From: Rugalucina vietnamica
Taxonomy: Eukaryota > Mollusca > Bivalvia > Lucinida > Lucinidae
Direction of reading: 5' to 3'
Assembly: GCA_964017185.1 (NCBI GenBank)
Contig: OZ024873.1
Coordinates: 49,524,760 to 49,588,759 of the forward strand
Length of the DNA: 64,000 bases
The stretch's first letter is position 1, and the number at the start of each line of letters is the position of its first letter. The translations under genes and the position numbers were made by a program. This document shows, one piece after another, positions 1 to 13,000 of the stretch. The notes under the pieces were generated by a model. It ran no database searches and was not told where the DNA came from. It saw only the letters and a program-made list of their open reading frames with translations.

Positions 1-141
1 AGACATTGTTAAAATAAAGTTCAAAACCTTTATTATCAAACGAGTCGGTTGATACGTCTTTTTTAATTATATTAAAGCTAATGACACCTTAAAAAGGCTT
101 TTCTATAAATTATGCTAATTTCGAGTTCGCTGACACTGACA

Positions 142-401
142 TCAGGAGAACATGTCCGTGCAATGAATACCACCTTAAACCCCACTTTTACCTATTTTTT
201 TCTTATTTGTGCTCCAAAACATAGCCTGTGGGTACTCGTTAGAACCGCCTCAGCGGTTCTAACGTTGAGGCGGTTCTAACGTGTACACACAATCTATGTT
301 TTGAGCAAAAATAACAAATATATGTACATGTATATAAAAAATCAGCTGAAACTTTTCTATATCTCTGGATATTGCATGGGTACATGTAAGTTTTCGTAAT
401 G
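142..401. mobile_element. Palindromic MITE family P1, copy 1
   Basis: P1 elements are about 220-290 bp with imperfect terminal inverted repeats (catcaggaaaacatgtccgt at one end, tgggcaagttttcgtaatg at the other). An inner palindrome, caaaacatagattgtgggta plus cgttagaaccgcctc and its reverse complement, sits at the centre. This copy has the inner palindrome and both ends. Confidence 0.75.
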
Positions 402-489
402 GCTTTCTTGTCGGCCCTAGTTTTCGTACTCTTGTACTTGTATACGAGCCACGTTTAATGAACTCCTGCTGAATAAACAGGTCAAACTA

Positions 490-620
490 CCATTTGTCGC
501 GAAGCGAGAACATCGGTCTTCCGAGGTATGTCACAAACTGGACTGTGCAGCTACAGAAGAAGACTAGAAGCTTGAGCAAGCAGAGGAATTGTACTACTCA
601 GTTGATCTTTGCAAAGATCT
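490..620. mobile_element. P2 fragment
   Basis: It contains actggactgtgcagctacag and agaggaattgtact, matching one half of P2 in reverse orientation. Confidence 0.5.
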
Positions 621-850
621 GCTTTCCCGATGATGCGGCCACGGGTATCATTAACAATTTCGCAATATTAAGTGTCTGTAAACTTAAATATGGTTGTGAA
701 TATTGCTTGAAATGCAAACACTGCATACTTCATGATGCATTTCTAAATATTTGTTCTTCAATACAAATAATTATAAATCTGGGACATCTCGCAAATCGAA
801 ATAAACCAATGTAATCCTTGTTACAGTATTGTTCTTATGCTTTTGTCATT

Positions 851-1063
851 TGAGCCGCCTCGTGGGAAAACCAACAATCTGCATAGGCGAAAACAAAGAC
901 GCAGATCAGCTTCGCGGTTTTATTTTCGCTACTCGGATAGTACAATTCCTCTTCTACTTAAATCCGAAATTTCAAGCTTCTAGCTCTTTTCTGTGTTTGT
1001 ACAGGTCGGTTTGTGTCGGACCTGTTCGGAAACCACATTGTTGGTTTTCCCACGAGGCGTCTC
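851..1063. mobile_element. Palindromic MITE family P2, copy 1
   Basis: P2 elements are about 210-260 bp with terminal inverted repeats tgagccgcctcgtgggaaaa and its complement. Their internal words include gcgaaaacaaaggcgcagat and tcttctacttaaatccgaaa, and a central palindrome gcttcgcggtaaccgcgaag. This copy has lost one central arm. Confidence 0.75.
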
Positions 1064-1454
1064 AATTTTATTACCACGCCCCAAGGCACGGGGAAACCGG
1101 GGACTGACTTTTTATTCCGTCCGGACGGAGTCAAATCCCTGTTATAAGCTCTACACTGCTAGGAAAGTCATTTAGTAAAATCCCTGCTCATTCCCCCTCG
1201 TGGCCTGAAGCAGTTTTTCATTACACTGCCATTTTTGCACCATGGTAACAATACGAACTCACTTAAGCTTCTTCCCACGGATATCCCCAATCTCACGCGG
1301 ACCTGGGTGGGAGCGTGGATACAAATGTTACCCTAATATTGGGTAGAAGTGCCTTAAAATAGCGACAATGTCCAGACGACCATAGTTGTTGACTGGGACG
1401 CTTAGCCACGACTGAAAACAAGCAAAAAGGTGAATTGTTCATTCATTATACATG

Positions 1455-1760
1455 TAAGTGTTTACCTTAGTCCGAGTCAACAGCTATGGTCATGTTGGGA
1501 CGTTGCTTCCATTTTATGGGCTTTCTGTCAAACATTGGAATATGATGACATGCAAACGTTCCTTAAACAATTTACCACTCAAGTAAGCATCTAAAGCTTA
1601 TATGAATGGATGGTTTGACTAAACCACTTTTCTTGGACAGGACCAGAACTTCTAAGCGGTTAACCGGTAATCAGGTGATTGGGCAGTCATGTCAAAAGCA
1701 TAACTGAAGGCACAAACAGTCCAGTCCATCTATTTCTCACGGCCCAAGTGGGCGGTGGTC
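1455..1760. mobile_element. Interspersed repeat R5
   Basis: It contains caacagctatggtcatgttg, ggacgttgcttccattttat and gcggttaaccggtaatcagg. Related copies lie at 41960-42250, 52790-53100 and 53140-53440. Confidence 0.6.
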
Positions 1761-1845
1761 AATTTACGGTGTTTCGTGATGTGTTTATGTCAATTAAGCC
1801 CGTATATGTCTGACACTGTTGGATTCGTAGCAAGTGGTTCGTACA

Positions 1846-2079
1846 CATTACAAAAACTTGCCCATGCAATATACAGAGGTTTTTTAAAGTTGTAAAAATG
1901 AAAATTTTCGGTAGGAAAAATTTGACAGTTTTCTCAGTTTTGCTCAAAACATTGATTGTTGGTACCCACAATCTATTATTTTGAGCAAAAATAGGAACAA
2001 TGGGTATATCCCTGCATACTCCAAATTTTCTATATGAAAGTTTGGTATAATGGGGTATACATTTCACGGACATGTTATC
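1846..2079. mobile_element. Palindromic MITE P1, copy 2 (inner palindrome eroded)
   Basis: It has aaaacttgcccatgcaatat at the left end and cacggacatgttatcgttat at the right. The GC-rich centre is lost. Confidence 0.7.
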
Positions 2080-2109
2080 GTTATAACGTTTCAAATAATA
2101 GTTGATTCA

Positions 2110-2260
2110 CGACACGAGAAAACTGGCCATCGGAGTTTCAGAACAGATTCAACACAACTGGCCAACACAGTTGCAGAAAAATGCTAGAATCTTGAAATTT
2201 TCAATAAAAGAAGAAGAGGGATTATTCAGACTGTGTATTGCACAGCCGATCTGCGGCTTT
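2110..2260. mobile_element. P2 fragment
   Basis: It contains aactggccaacacagttgca and gaagaagagggattattcag, a decayed P2 half. Confidence 0.45.
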
Positions 2261-2767
2261 GTGTTTAAGTAAACAACTGTTTTCTCATAATGCGGCTCAT
2301 ATAAACAAGGGGATAAAGAAACAAAAACAGCTTTACGTTTTTAGAGTGATATAATTACGAAGAATATACAGTTTGAGCTCGAATCTAACAAACAGAAAGG
2401 GATCAGGCTTTGCAATGTCAGAAAACTAATCAAACTCTCAGATATACACAAACAGAAAACTCATGAGTTTTTTTTGCTGCAAAATGGTCTTGAACACTGC
2501 TAGAACGTCGTTTGCGTATATGATGTCATGTTTAAAATACACCACACGCTCAAGTTCAGACGCTCATATGGTCAATTTCCTTTACATTTCTATATTTAGA
2601 ACTTTGTCGCCAATAGTTCTCTTTTGTCAGATCTTGGCCCATTAATCCACACAAAATAAAATAAAGTGCCACACTAGTCAATAAAAGGCTGTATTCAACC
2701 ATTCGCCGCAGTCAATCACAGTCAGTGATAATCACACAAGGTTACAAAGTGCAACCACAAATCATCC

Positions 2768-3032
2768 ATTACGAAAACTTGCCCATGTAATATACAGAGA
2801 TGTTTTTTCAGAAGAAAAAAATGAAAATTTCATTGGAAATTTTTTGACTGTTTAGATATTTTAGCTTAAAACTTACATCGTTGGTACACCAAGGCGGATC
2901 TAACGAGTATCCACAATGTATGTTTTGGATCAAAAATAAGAAAATAAGATATAACCCTGCAAATCCCATTTGTTTTTCTATATAAAAGTTCGGTATAAAG
3001 GGATATATATTACACGGTCATGTTATCGTGAT
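2768..3032. mobile_element. Palindromic MITE P1, copy 3
   Basis: Left end gaaaacttgcccatgtaata and right end cacggtcatgttatcgtgat. Only one side of the inner palindrome is clear. Confidence 0.7.
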
Positions 3033-3594
3033 GCGATTGAATTATGCATAAGACGCAAGGGAGAGCCCTGAAACTGATGCAGTCAATATAAAAAATCAAG
3101 CACTGCCAGACGAGGGAGGCAAAGAATAAAACAATACAAAATACATGAAAGAAAGTGACAGGGACGCAATTACTGAAAGATTTTAATAATGATAATACTT
3201 GCCCTGGTGATGTACTATCAAACATTTGTTTGAGAATTGACTGAAGCTTCTAACCCCGCCAATATTAGCATTACAGAAAAATGGTAAATACTCGTACGCA
3301 CTCGACAATAGTGTTGAAAGGTGACCAGAAGCTTGTGCAATCAGAACGAAAGTCTTGCCTATACAAAAAGGAAGGAACCAACCATATAACAAAGAATAAT
3401 ATATTGAAAAAGAGAAAACTTAGCGAGAAGCTACTTCTAATAACAGTTTGTTTTTTTACATGTAATATATATTTTTTGTATTGCGGCTTAACGTCCTATT
3501 CAACAATGTTTCAGTCATGTTGGGACGGAGCCAACGCTTCCTGGGTTTAACCATTACTGTAGGGAGTTCATGTGTCTTGCTCAAGAACACAACA

Positions 3595-3672
3595 CGGTGC
3601 CGCGTGTGGGGATCGAACTAAAGACCTCTCGATTCGGAGTCCGACACTCTGCCACTACATCACCGCGCTCCC
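3595..3672 (-). mobile_element. tRNA-like SINE head
   Basis: The minus strand reads gtagtggcagagtgtcggac (A-box-like) and ggtctttagttcgatcccca (B-box-like) at tRNA-like spacing, but the acceptor stem does not close. It is not a working tRNA gene. Confidence 0.5.
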
Positions 3673-3947
3673 TGTCACTTAATTACCTGAATGTATTACT
3701 TTATATTAATACGAATACGTAACTACATATACATGTACATGTTTGTATATAAAAGACGCAAACAACCAAAAACATGACACCTAAGTTATTTGTTATGCAT
3801 GCATAAGTATTATAAAAGATAAGGAATTTGTTTCCGATATTTTTGTGGTTCCGGTTATTCCGTCGTTCAATCTATACATTTCACTTGACATAATCACAAT
3901 TGGAATGATTTTGATTTTTTGAGGATTTTATCAATTCACCATTCTGA

Positions 3948-4170
3948 CCTCAAGGTCAGGGTGGTTTTGGTTACCTGCATTTCCAATATTGATTTTTTCT
4001 AAGCTGAGAACCAGCAAATAATGATTATTTGCTGGTTCCCAGCTTAGAAAAAATCAATATTAGAAATGCAGGTAACCAAAACCACCCTGACCTTGAGGTC
4101 AGGGTGATTTTGGTTACCTGTATTTCCAGTATGGTTTTGGTTACCTGTATTTCCAATATTGATTTTTGAA
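3948..4170. mobile_element. Hairpin element, about 73-bp arms
   Basis: Arms 3948-4020 and 4026-4099 are near-perfect reverse complements with a 5-bp loop. A third partial unit with ggttttggttacctgtattt follows to about 4170, so the element may carry a duplicated end. Confidence 0.85.
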
Positions 4171-4481
4171 AGCTGGAAACCTGCCGATAATGCAAAAATG
4201 GTGAATGGGCGAATCACTCACAAACTGAATCTATGCCTAGCATAAAATTGTACTGAATGCATTTGCTTGTGTTTATTCTACGGTGAGAGTTATATACATG
4301 TATATATGTTTTTCTTTGGAACAGTTTTAGCTTTACTTCACGCTTACACTAACATTTTAATGCTTATTTTCGTTTTCATCATTGAATACAATTTGGTAAT
4401 CTCAACAGCAGATTCAAATAATTTGATACTAGTATATATATTATGTTCTAAAAAGAAAATGACTTGATCATTCTTCGCCAG

Positions 4482-4510
4482 TTATTTCTTGTACATGAGC
4501 ATCGTCATTT
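4482..4510 (-). CDS. Locus B possible last exon: QMTMLMYKK-stop
   Basis: Acceptor ttatcttctttcag is good. In phase 1 the reading is QMTMLMYKK and TAA. In phase 2 it would be a longer, more acidic tail (NDDAHVQEITGEE), so an unseen exon between 4511 and 6328 could change the frame. AATAAA at 4272-4277 (minus) lies about 210 nt beyond. Confidence 0.45.
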
Positions 4511-7004
4511 CTGAAAGAAGATAAAATCATCAATTAAAAAAGCAAAATTAATATGATTGGCTATAAACAGACTACATCGGAAGATGTTCTTGAGTATGTA
4601 CATTTGCGTCTCATAAAAATGACCGCCTATTTTTCTTGAATATTACGAGTAGTTATTCAGCTGTGTTGGTGCTGACAAAGCCATTTTTCATCAAGAAAAC
4701 ATGTCCTTGCAATGTATACCCCCTTAAACCCCACTTTTACTGGGGTATGCAGGGGTATACCTATTTTTCTTATTTTTGCTCCAAAATATAGATGGTGGGT
4801 ACTCGTTAGAACCGCCTCACAGAGGCAGAGGCGGTTCTAACGAGTACCCACAATCTATGTTTTGAGCAAAAATAAGAAAAATATAATAAAATTCTGATGA
4901 AATTTTCAATTTTTACAGCCGAAAAAAATTTCTGTATATTGCATGGGCATGTTTCCGTAATCTAACACTAAAATTGTCGGTTTGAGATAGAGGAGCAAGT
5001 GAATGGCGAAGAATCTGAAATTGTCCATTGGAACTGGGTATGGTTCTTAATTACGCATCATCACGAAAACTTGCCCATGCAATATACAGAGATTTTCTAA
5101 GCTGTAAAAATTGAAAATTTTCAATGAAATATATATGATGTGTACATAAGTGTCTAAATACAAATAAGGCAGATGTGTCTTAGTGTTTGAGCGTCGACAC
5201 ATTAGATCGAGAAGATTATGATTCTTATCCTTACGTCATCGTGTTTTACTTGAGCAAGACCTTTCTTGCTTCGGCAAGTTAAGCCAAAACATAAAACGCA
5301 CAAACTGGATCATTCGATACGAGTCGTAATGATGTTCGATCATACATATACAACTGTTAAACCACATCTTTCTACAGAAAACATGATTGTTTTAATTGTT
5401 TTGATAGCGGGCTGGGGTACCACGTCAGCCTATTTCAGCCCAGGACCTAATGAGACTCTATAACAATTTAAATATGATTTTTTTTTATCAGAATACCATG
5501 TTCATGTAATATATACCCCTTATACCCAACTTTTATATAGCAAAACTGGGGTATGCAGGGGTATACCTATTTTTTTCTTATTTTTGCTCTTAAACATAGA
5601 TTGTGGGTACTCGTTAGAACCGCCTCGGTCGCCTCACCGAGGCGGTTCTAATGTGTACTCACAATCTATGTTTTGAGCAAAAATAAGAGCAATATCAAAA
5701 ACATTCTACTGAAAATTTTCAATTTTTACATTTAAGAAAAATCTGTATATTAGATGGGCATGTTTTCGTAATGTTTATACAAGCTTAGCTTATAATTGTG
5801 ACGTTCTCTGAGATTTTCGGTCTTGTGGAGGTACGACGTTGACGTCACAAAACGTGAACTAAAGTTGACGTCACAAAACTGCATGAAACGTTAATTGGAT
5901 TTTTTCGCAGTAAGTCATTAGTTTCAAATTGCTGCCTTATAAGAAAGGTTGGAAATTTCTAGCAAGACCTACGCAATTTGCGATTCCATAATACTTAGAT
6001 AGCATTCACTGTGAATGTCAGCAGAACAAGACATTGTAACTCAGTGTTACAAACGTTTCTCCAAGGCCAATTAATTTCTTTACCAATTTAAAACCGTAAG
6101 AAGCAAACTGTGGGTGGTGCATGTTTTTTCTATTTTTCTCATTAATCGTTAGCGCTATTTATTAAAGCTTTTGGACATGGATTATTAACATAATAAAGAT
6201 TGTAAAAATGTTAAAAACTAAATTTCCGACTTTTGCCGGACTCCACAAGACCCAAAATGTCAGATAATGTCACATTATGTATAACCCGTTTATGAACAGC
6301 GTAATGCTGCGTATAGACATATACTTACGTTCGTGCAGGTATCTCATGTTGCAATCGAAAGCTGCAAAAAGTAAAAGAAAGACAATCAAAGGGATAAGGG
6401 CGTTTAACGCCTGATTTTGGCCTCAGATTATGCTAAAAATAAATTTTGAAATTTAGGTGCGAAAACTATTCCTTAAAACAGCCATTTGTCTCCTCTATTA
6501 AAAACGAGTACTTCATTTATCCTACAAGCGTTGCAATGTCAACGCCTAGAAGAACATTCTGCACTTTTTGGTCTATTTTTACCATTTCTGAACACATTTT
6601 TTTTATTTTTAAGTGCCAGCCCCCGCGACGAACAAAACGATACTTGGCATCTCTGTATGATACTTCATAATTAATTGTTCGTCGCATGGGCGGGTAGTTG
6701 AAAATGATGTTGAATTGTGAAAAATAGATCCAAAATTGCAAAAAGTGGTATTTCTATGTTTTTCGGAGCGTTGCCATGGCAACATGTGTAATTTGAATGT
6801 GATAGCTGTGCTAGAGTTTATAAGCAGCGACCTATACCTGCTATTTGCAAAAATGATCTCCTCAAAATTCCAAAATTCATTTTTTTACCAACACATGAGG
6901 CCAAAATTATTAAAACATAATTATAATCATTGTGTCGCCATAAAAAATATTTCAAGGGATCATATTTCGATTTTGACAATACATACATGTACTTTTCTAT
7001 ATTT

Positions 7005-7051
<47 letters not shown>

Positions 7052-10000
7052 TAAGCATCCAGTTCATACACTTTATAAGATAGCTCAGTTTCCATATACT
7101 GTATTTCATATATTTCAATGTCATATGAACTTTTATGTAGGCGAACACGAACAATGGAACTTAGAATATTCGCGCACTTTAGGTTATTCCTCAATTTCCT
7201 TATATTTACGATATCTTGGCGCGAATTAGCCACAAGCTTGAACTATCCGGTTAAAGACTATGCAAGTCAGTGGGAACAAATATTTGCAATGGCAAATTTG
7301 TTCTTATGGTCACTAGGGCGGTGAATGGAACTTAAAATGAACATGCACGTTCATTCACAAACTAGAGGACCATTGGTCCTGTAGCTCACCTGAGAGATTA
7401 TCACATTGTAAGCTCATGAGATTTAAATCAATTGAGAATCGACCAATGAAAGTCTATGCATGGACACTATTGACCCCCGGGGCATGGCCAAATTTGACCC
7501 AGGGGCATGACTGGCACAATTTATAATGGGGACTACCAAACATTGCTACATACAAAATATAGACACTCTGGGCCTTTTGGTTTCAGAGAAGAAGATTTTT
7601 GTAAGTTTTTCCCATTGTAGGTCTATGGAGACTATCTACCCCCGGGGCGTGGCCAAATTTGACCCCAGGGGCATGGCTGGCACAATTTATGTAGAGGACC
7701 ATTAGCCATTGCCACATACAAAATATCAAAGCTGTGTGCCCTGTGGTTTCAGAGAAGAAGATTTTTGATTTTTTTTCCCATTGTAAGTCTATGGAGACTA
7801 TCTACCCCCGGGGCCTGGCCAAATTTGACCCCAGGGGCATGAATGGTACAATTTATGTAGAGGACCATTAGCCATTGCTACATACCAAATATCAAAGCTG
7901 TGGGCCTAGTGGTTTCAGAGAAGAAGATTTTTTATTTTTTTTCCCATAGTAAGTCTATGGAGACTATCAACCCCTGGGGCGTGGCCACATTTGACCCCAG
8001 GGGCATGAATGGCACAATTTATGTAGAGGACCATTAGCCATTGCTACATACCAAATATCAAAGCTGTGGGCCTAGTGGTTTTAGAGAAGAAGATTTTTTA
8101 AATTTTTTTCCCATAGTAAGTCTATGGAGACTATCGACCCCCGGGGCGTGGCCAAATTTGACCCCGGGGGCATGAATGGCACAATTTATGTAGAGGACCA
8201 TTAGCCATTGCTACATACCAAAGATCAAAGCTGTTGGCCTAGTGGTTTCAGAGAAGAAGATTTTTTTAGTTTTTTTCCTATTGTAGGTCTATGGAGACTA
8301 TCGACCCTCGGGGCGTGGCCAAATTTGACCCCAGGGGCATGATTGGCACAATTTATGTAGAGGACCATTAGCCATTGCCACCTACAAAATATCAAAGCTG
8401 TGGGCCCTGTGGTTTCAGAGAAGAAGATTTTTGAATTTTTTTCCCATAGTAAGTCTATGGAGACTATCAACCTCCGGGGCGTGGCCAAATTTGACCCCAG
8501 GGGCATGAATGGCACAATTTATGTAGAGGACCATTAGCCATTGCTACATACCAAATATCAAAGCTGTGGGCCTAGTGGTTTCAGAGAAGAAGATTTTTTT
8601 TAGTTTTTCCAATTGTAAGCCTATGGAGACTATCGACCCCCGGGGCGTGGCCAAATTTGACCCCAGGGGCATGGCTAGCACAATTTATGTAGAGGACCAT
8701 TAGCCATTGCCACATACAAAATATCAAAGCTGTGGGCCCTGTGGTTTCAGAGAAGAAGATTTTTGAATTTTTTTCCCATAGTAAGTCTATGGAGACTATC
8801 GACCCCCCGGGGCGTGGCCAAATTTGACCCCAGGGGCACGAATGGCACAATTTATGTAGAGGACCATTAGCCATTGCTACATACCAAATATTGAAGCTGT
8901 GGGCCTAGTGGTTTCAGAGAAGAAGATTTTTTTAGTTTTTCCCATTGTAAGTCTATGGGACCTATCTGTTGCCATGGAAACCACAATTTTGATACAATCT
9001 GCTCCAAAACCTAATGCCATGAATCCCCCAACCAAATTATGGTTCACATTAAATTTGATCAAGATCGGCCTACTAGCTTCAGAAATATTCTTCTTTGAAA
9101 TTGTGGACGGACGGACGGACGGACGACGGACGGACGACGACGGACGACGGATGCCTGCCTATCCTATAAGCTCACCTGTGAGCCTTCGGCTCAGGTGAGC
9201 TAATAAAAGCAGATACTTTCGTCACAATTCTTCATTTTTTATCGACGACAGCTTTGTAGCGAATGGCTCGAAAGTTACGTGTAGTATCAGCCGGTTAATA
9301 TGCATACATGTAAGAAGACAACTCAGTTCAGTGAATGATTTGCATTCATTATCGTGGTAAATCTGTCCTTGTCTTCACAAGGGCAAAAATGGAACTTGAA
9401 ATGACCAGGGATACACTTAAAATTCAAACATAAAGCCAGACGCCCCAACGATAATCTTTCAAGCGAAATAGCCACAACGCTAAGCTATACTCAGCAGGTT
9501 GTTTTTTTTTAAGAGTCATTCATTTAAACAGCCACTCATTTGTAGGCTGAGAAAAAATATCCACCATTTTAAAGCACCCATGCATCTCGTGTGGCTGTAC
9601 AGTCCGTTTAAAGGACATTGTGAAAGAGGGATTGCAGCATGATAAGACTAAGAAAATGCCTTACCTGTTATAACATCACCTGTAACAGAAGTGAAATACA
9701 TGTATGTTATTTCAGCTCCACACAAAATAATATAGAAAACATTTCGCAGTAAATAGCAACTTTTCGATCACGCTGGTTCGTGAGAATAAAAAACCTAAAG
9801 GCTGGATACTTAGGTGCTTGTACATGGATTATTACACAAACAACAACTTTGAAGAAAGTTAAACGGGTTGTGATTGTATTTAGTTAGTTTTGTATGTCTG
9901 TAGATACGCGTTTTTACCTAAAACACATTAACTACTAGCAAAATTACAAAAGTTTTACATGTGATACTAATTATTATGTATAAAGGACGTTTTACTTACG

Positions 10001-13000
10001 ACATTCTGGTGGCCCTGTGAATGAAAAATACAAAGCGTCTTTCACTTTCAATGTTATCTACGTTTACATCCAATTTCTTCTACAAAATCCCTTTTTTATG
10101 ACACGAGCTCTTTTGGTATTTCGTTGTTTTTCACACTGTATACTTTGGGTCCTAGTTACTATTTTACTCGTTTACTTTTCTGTACAAAGCAAGGATAGAA
10201 GGACTAGGAACTAAAGTCTTTAGTTATCAAAAGCGGAAACGATCCCAGTTTCATGTACCGATTACAGCAATAGAGTGATTACACAGCTTAACAATACTGG
10301 GTAAGGTTGGACAGATCCAAATCATGTCCATATTTTTGTGATGCCTGGATTCATTTCCTATTAATCATTTAAAGCCTGGTACCTTAGTTGTAATTCTAAA
10401 TCAAATTGTATTAATTCCTGTTCCTTCTATTATTTTTTGAATTGCCTTAAGTTAAACACAAATCAGCTCTACGTTACTGGTTAAATTACTGTTAAGAGCG
10501 TTTAAGGTTCCTTATTACTATAATAATAGTGTTTTCTGCTCATAAATATTTCATAGATTTTTTTTAAAAAATGTGGCATGTTACATACCAGAATAACCCC
10601 TAAACCTTAAACTTTCTTATGAATGATAATGTTTTCCAAAGGGAAGCCATTGTAATAGAAGTTTTTAGTGAAATTACCTATTTTTCTAATAAATTTCCAT
10701 AAATAATCCTTTAAAATAAATTTTTGATTTTAATTGATAGAAACCTTTGTGAAGGTCTAAATAATGTTCTCCAACTAATTTGCAAGCTGAAAAATTAGCT
10801 TAGAAACGATTTGCATGAATAGCAGGTGCATCATCTTTATCAGATTTATTACTTTAAATAATATTGTCCGTCACTTATGCAAATACCTGTACCTTAAATA
10901 TACCATGCCAAATAAATTAAGCAACTTTTACTTTGAACAGTGTCTTCATACGTTTTAGACATTAGGGAAGTTCTTCTGACAATATCTTTTATATATCTAA
11001 TAAGGGTAAAAACAATTGTTGTGTGGTGTTGAAGTAACGTTGGATTTAAAGTCCTCTGAGACATGTCTCAAATAAAACATAGATAAAATTATTTTGTACA
11101 GTATATTTATATGCATTATAGTATGTACACGCTGTGTATACCTGTTAAAATAGGACAGGTAGTCTGTTCATTCAGGTAGAACATACATATACAGTATATT
11201 TCCATAGCCTTTTTACATAACAAATAAGCCCATTAATTTGACCTTGATTAGTCTCAAAAAACAGGCTTTTTGTCTGCAGATATTTCGGTAAGAATTGTTT
11301 CAAACAGAACAAAAATGATAGCAGTTGATAGATTTTTCTACTTACTAACTACCGTGCCAACACTCATCCCACAATATTTCTTATTTAAGCGTAAAACAAT
11401 GCAAGAAAAATAAAAGCAGTTTTCAAACTAACAGTGCATTTCACTACCAACATGCACGAAAATGCAAATACAAATTCTGGTTATATTACTAGGATAACGT
11501 TTGTCATTCATAGCCCTTTCAGGAGATGTAATACCATGAATGATCTGTATCCCAGGACTGAGAACAACATGTTCAAAGTTTAGGGGGGTTTAGGGACTTT
11601 GTAAATATATCAATCCACGTTAATTAATAACATCTTGACGCTACATTCGAAGCACTTGTAGTTAAAAAAAAAACACACGAATTGCATTACATGTAACTGT
11701 ACAATAAATGAGCCCTTGTTAACTATCTTGTACATATTTATTCTGATCAGGTATTATGGATTATTTCAGCTCACATGTGAATGTACATGTACATTGTACC
11801 AATTAGTAGATGGTACCCCAAAAGAGTACCATGTAAAAGAATACCTAAGTGACAAGTAGAACTTGGTTTGTCTCACGTATGCCTCGTTTTGAGTCGAACC
11901 AACACTGACATAGCGGTGAGATGAGTGAGTGTTAAAGAACATTGATACAATCAGCCACATTAACCACTCGGCCACGGGGGCGCCATGTACAATTTGAGAG
12001 CAATGTATACTCACAGACGCTACCATAGTTGTTCACAGCGTAGTCCTTCTCGTAATTATACGCGGATTCCAACTCAGCCACACCGATGTTTGGGTCAAGG
12101 TTAAAGTAAGCTGCAAATTATGTGTAAGAGTCACTGATTTAATGTTTGACATACATTTTTTTTTGTAAAATTTAAATGTGCATTACTATTCGAACGTATA
12201 AATGCCTAAAGCTTGATAGAAGTTGCTTTGACTTGCATTGTAATGGTTAAACAGAAAGCAGGTAACGTTCACATTACGAAAACAGGCCCATGCAATATAC
12301 AGAGACTTTTTAAGTTGTAAAAAATGAACATTTTCAGTAGAATTTTTTTTTATATTTTTCTTATTTTTGCTCAAAACATAGATTGTGGGTACACGTTAGA
12401 ACCGCCTCGGCGAGGCGGTTCTAACGAGTACCCACAATCTATGTTTTGAAGCAAAAATAAGAAAAATAGGTAAACCCCTGCATACCCCAGTTTTGCTATA
12501 CAAAAGTGGGGTTTGAGGGGGTACACATTACACGGACATGTTTTCATGATGATATGACTGTGCAGAATCGGTCTAGACTTTTGAAATAAAACGTTGACAC
12601 CAAATTCCATGAATTCGAGTAGCGGAAACAAAAACATACTACTCCTAATAATTGAGTGAGTGGTAAATTATCGAGATTATGATAAATAATATAAAATGAG
12701 CAAATGGACATGAGAAAACAAAAATCTTGCTGCCTGTCAAATATTTAGTTGCACAGAATAGCACCACGCGTTTATCAATGGGTGGGTACACTGAAATGTT
12801 ATGGAAACACAGGCTGGACAATTTCGGAGGTCAAAGTTTTGGTTTACTTGTATGAAAATTTTATGTTTTTACAGACCACATATGTTTGCGCCAACGTGGT
12901 GATGCTGAGGCCAGCCTATATATCAGTAATGTCTAGAGAACACCCCAGGGTCCTTACCATCGTTGGCCATGTTAATCAAATAGTCAACTGCATATTGAGT

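Noticed and set aside
8225..8874. Minus frames of 96 and 97 codons
   Set aside because: They repeat with the 166-bp array and have no independent coding signal.
11346..11372. Splice-like pair on the minus strand
   Set aside because: There is no pyrimidine tract and the length is not a multiple of three.
12015..12110. EF-hand calcium site in the YFNLDPNIGVAELE exon
   Set aside because: The acidic residues do not fall at the loop positions of a canonical EF hand.
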